From: Nocardia sp.
Lineage (GTDB): Bacteria > Actinomycetota > Actinomycetes > Mycobacteriales > Mycobacteriaceae
Direction: 5' to 3'
Assembly: GCA_017354515.1 (NCBI GenBank)
Contig: JAFMQT010000088.1
Coordinates: 4,758-12,252 of the forward strand
DNA length: 7,495 nt
How positions within the stretch are numbered: position 1 is the first letter of the stretch; each line of letters opens with the position of its first letter. This document shows positions 7,292 to 7,495 of this stretch, one piece after another. A program made the position numbers and the translations under genes. The notes beneath the pieces were generated by a model. That model was not told the origin of the DNA and searched no databases. It saw only the letters and a list, made by a program, of their open reading frames with translations.

Positions 7292-7495
7292 ATGAACGCG
7301 CATCCGCTCGTCACCGAATATCTGCGTCTGGGACTGGCTTTCGATCGGCTCGAGCCCGGATTCGTCGATGCCTACACCGGGGATCCGGCGCTACGGCAGG
7401 CGGTCGAGTCGGCGCCCGCACCGCTGCCGGCCGAACTCGCCGCCCGCGCGGCGTCGCTGCGCGCGCAGCTGCCCGAGGCCGGGCTGGACCGGATT
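7292..7495 (+). CDS. N-terminal fragment of a probable DUF885-type protein
   Basis: From ATG at 7292 the frame is open to the window end, giving 68 residues with strong G/C bias at third positions. The N-terminus, HPLVTEYLRLGLAFDRLEPG followed by FVDAYTGDPALRQAV, resembles the start of actinobacterial proteins annotated as DUF885 (predicted metallopeptidase-like, function unknown). The remainder shown is an alanine- and leucine-rich helix. The putative HExxH-type metal site of that family would lie beyond the window and cannot be checked, so the family call is tentative while coding status is likely. The leader has only a weak GGA about 5 bases before the ATG. The gene is transcribed away from coaA across a 145-bp gap in which I see no assignable promoter or operator. 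Confidence 0.6.
   Translation, partial: MNAHPLVTEYLRLGLAFDRLEPGFVDAYTGDPALRQAVESAPAPLPAELAARAASLRAQLPEAGLDRI

Overview
The window looks like chromosome of a mycolic-acid actinobacterium, most likely Nocardia or a close relative. It is GC-rich throughout, uses GTG and TTG starts, and encodes proteins that resemble, from memory, the Mycobacterium tuberculosis neighbourhood Rv1084 (thioredoxin-fold/DUF255 protein), Rv1085c (hemolysin III/PAQR membrane protein), Rv1086 (short-chain Z-isoprenyl diphosphate synthase) and Rv1092c (CoaA). No mobile element, CRISPR array, tRNA or rRNA is visible. This is a core-genome region with a few local peculiarities rather than a genomic island.

Layout, left to right. 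(1) The 3' end of an unidentified plus-strand gene runs to 167; its stop overlaps the stop of a convergent small DUF3592 membrane protein (164-571, minus). (2) A 150-bp divergent intergenic region leads to a 691-residue DUF255/thioredoxin-fold protein (722-2797, plus). (3) Converging on it is a 507-residue, six-helix HAMP adenylate cyclase (2828-4351, minus). Upstream of the cyclase on the same strand is a TrhA/hemolysin III protein (4459-5175, minus). The two are 107 bp apart, and that gap carries a 10-bp-arm inverted repeat. (4) A 204-bp divergent region (5176-5379) contains a perfect 16+2+16 palindrome and a second 12-bp palindrome. It separates trhA from a cis-prenyltransferase of the Z-farnesyl-diphosphate synthase type (5380-6174, plus). 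(5) The 3' end of the prenyltransferase gene, including its stop codon, is tandemly duplicated (25-bp unit). This duplication fills the short gap to the convergent pantothenate kinase coaA (6214-7146, minus). (6) After a 145-bp divergent gap with no site I can assign, the window ends inside a probable DUF885-type protein (7292 onward, plus).

Themes. Several genes concern the cell envelope or its precursors: Z-isoprenoid synthesis for polyprenyl phosphate carriers, CoA for lipid metabolism, and a PAQR-type membrane homeostasis protein. The most interesting arrangement is a PAQR protein directly upstream of a membrane adenylate cyclase, with a strong operator-like palindrome in front of the pair. 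This suggests, without proving it, a link between membrane state and cAMP production. The cyclase is absent from the corresponding M. tuberculosis interval as I remember it. I found no clearly new defence or biosynthetic system.
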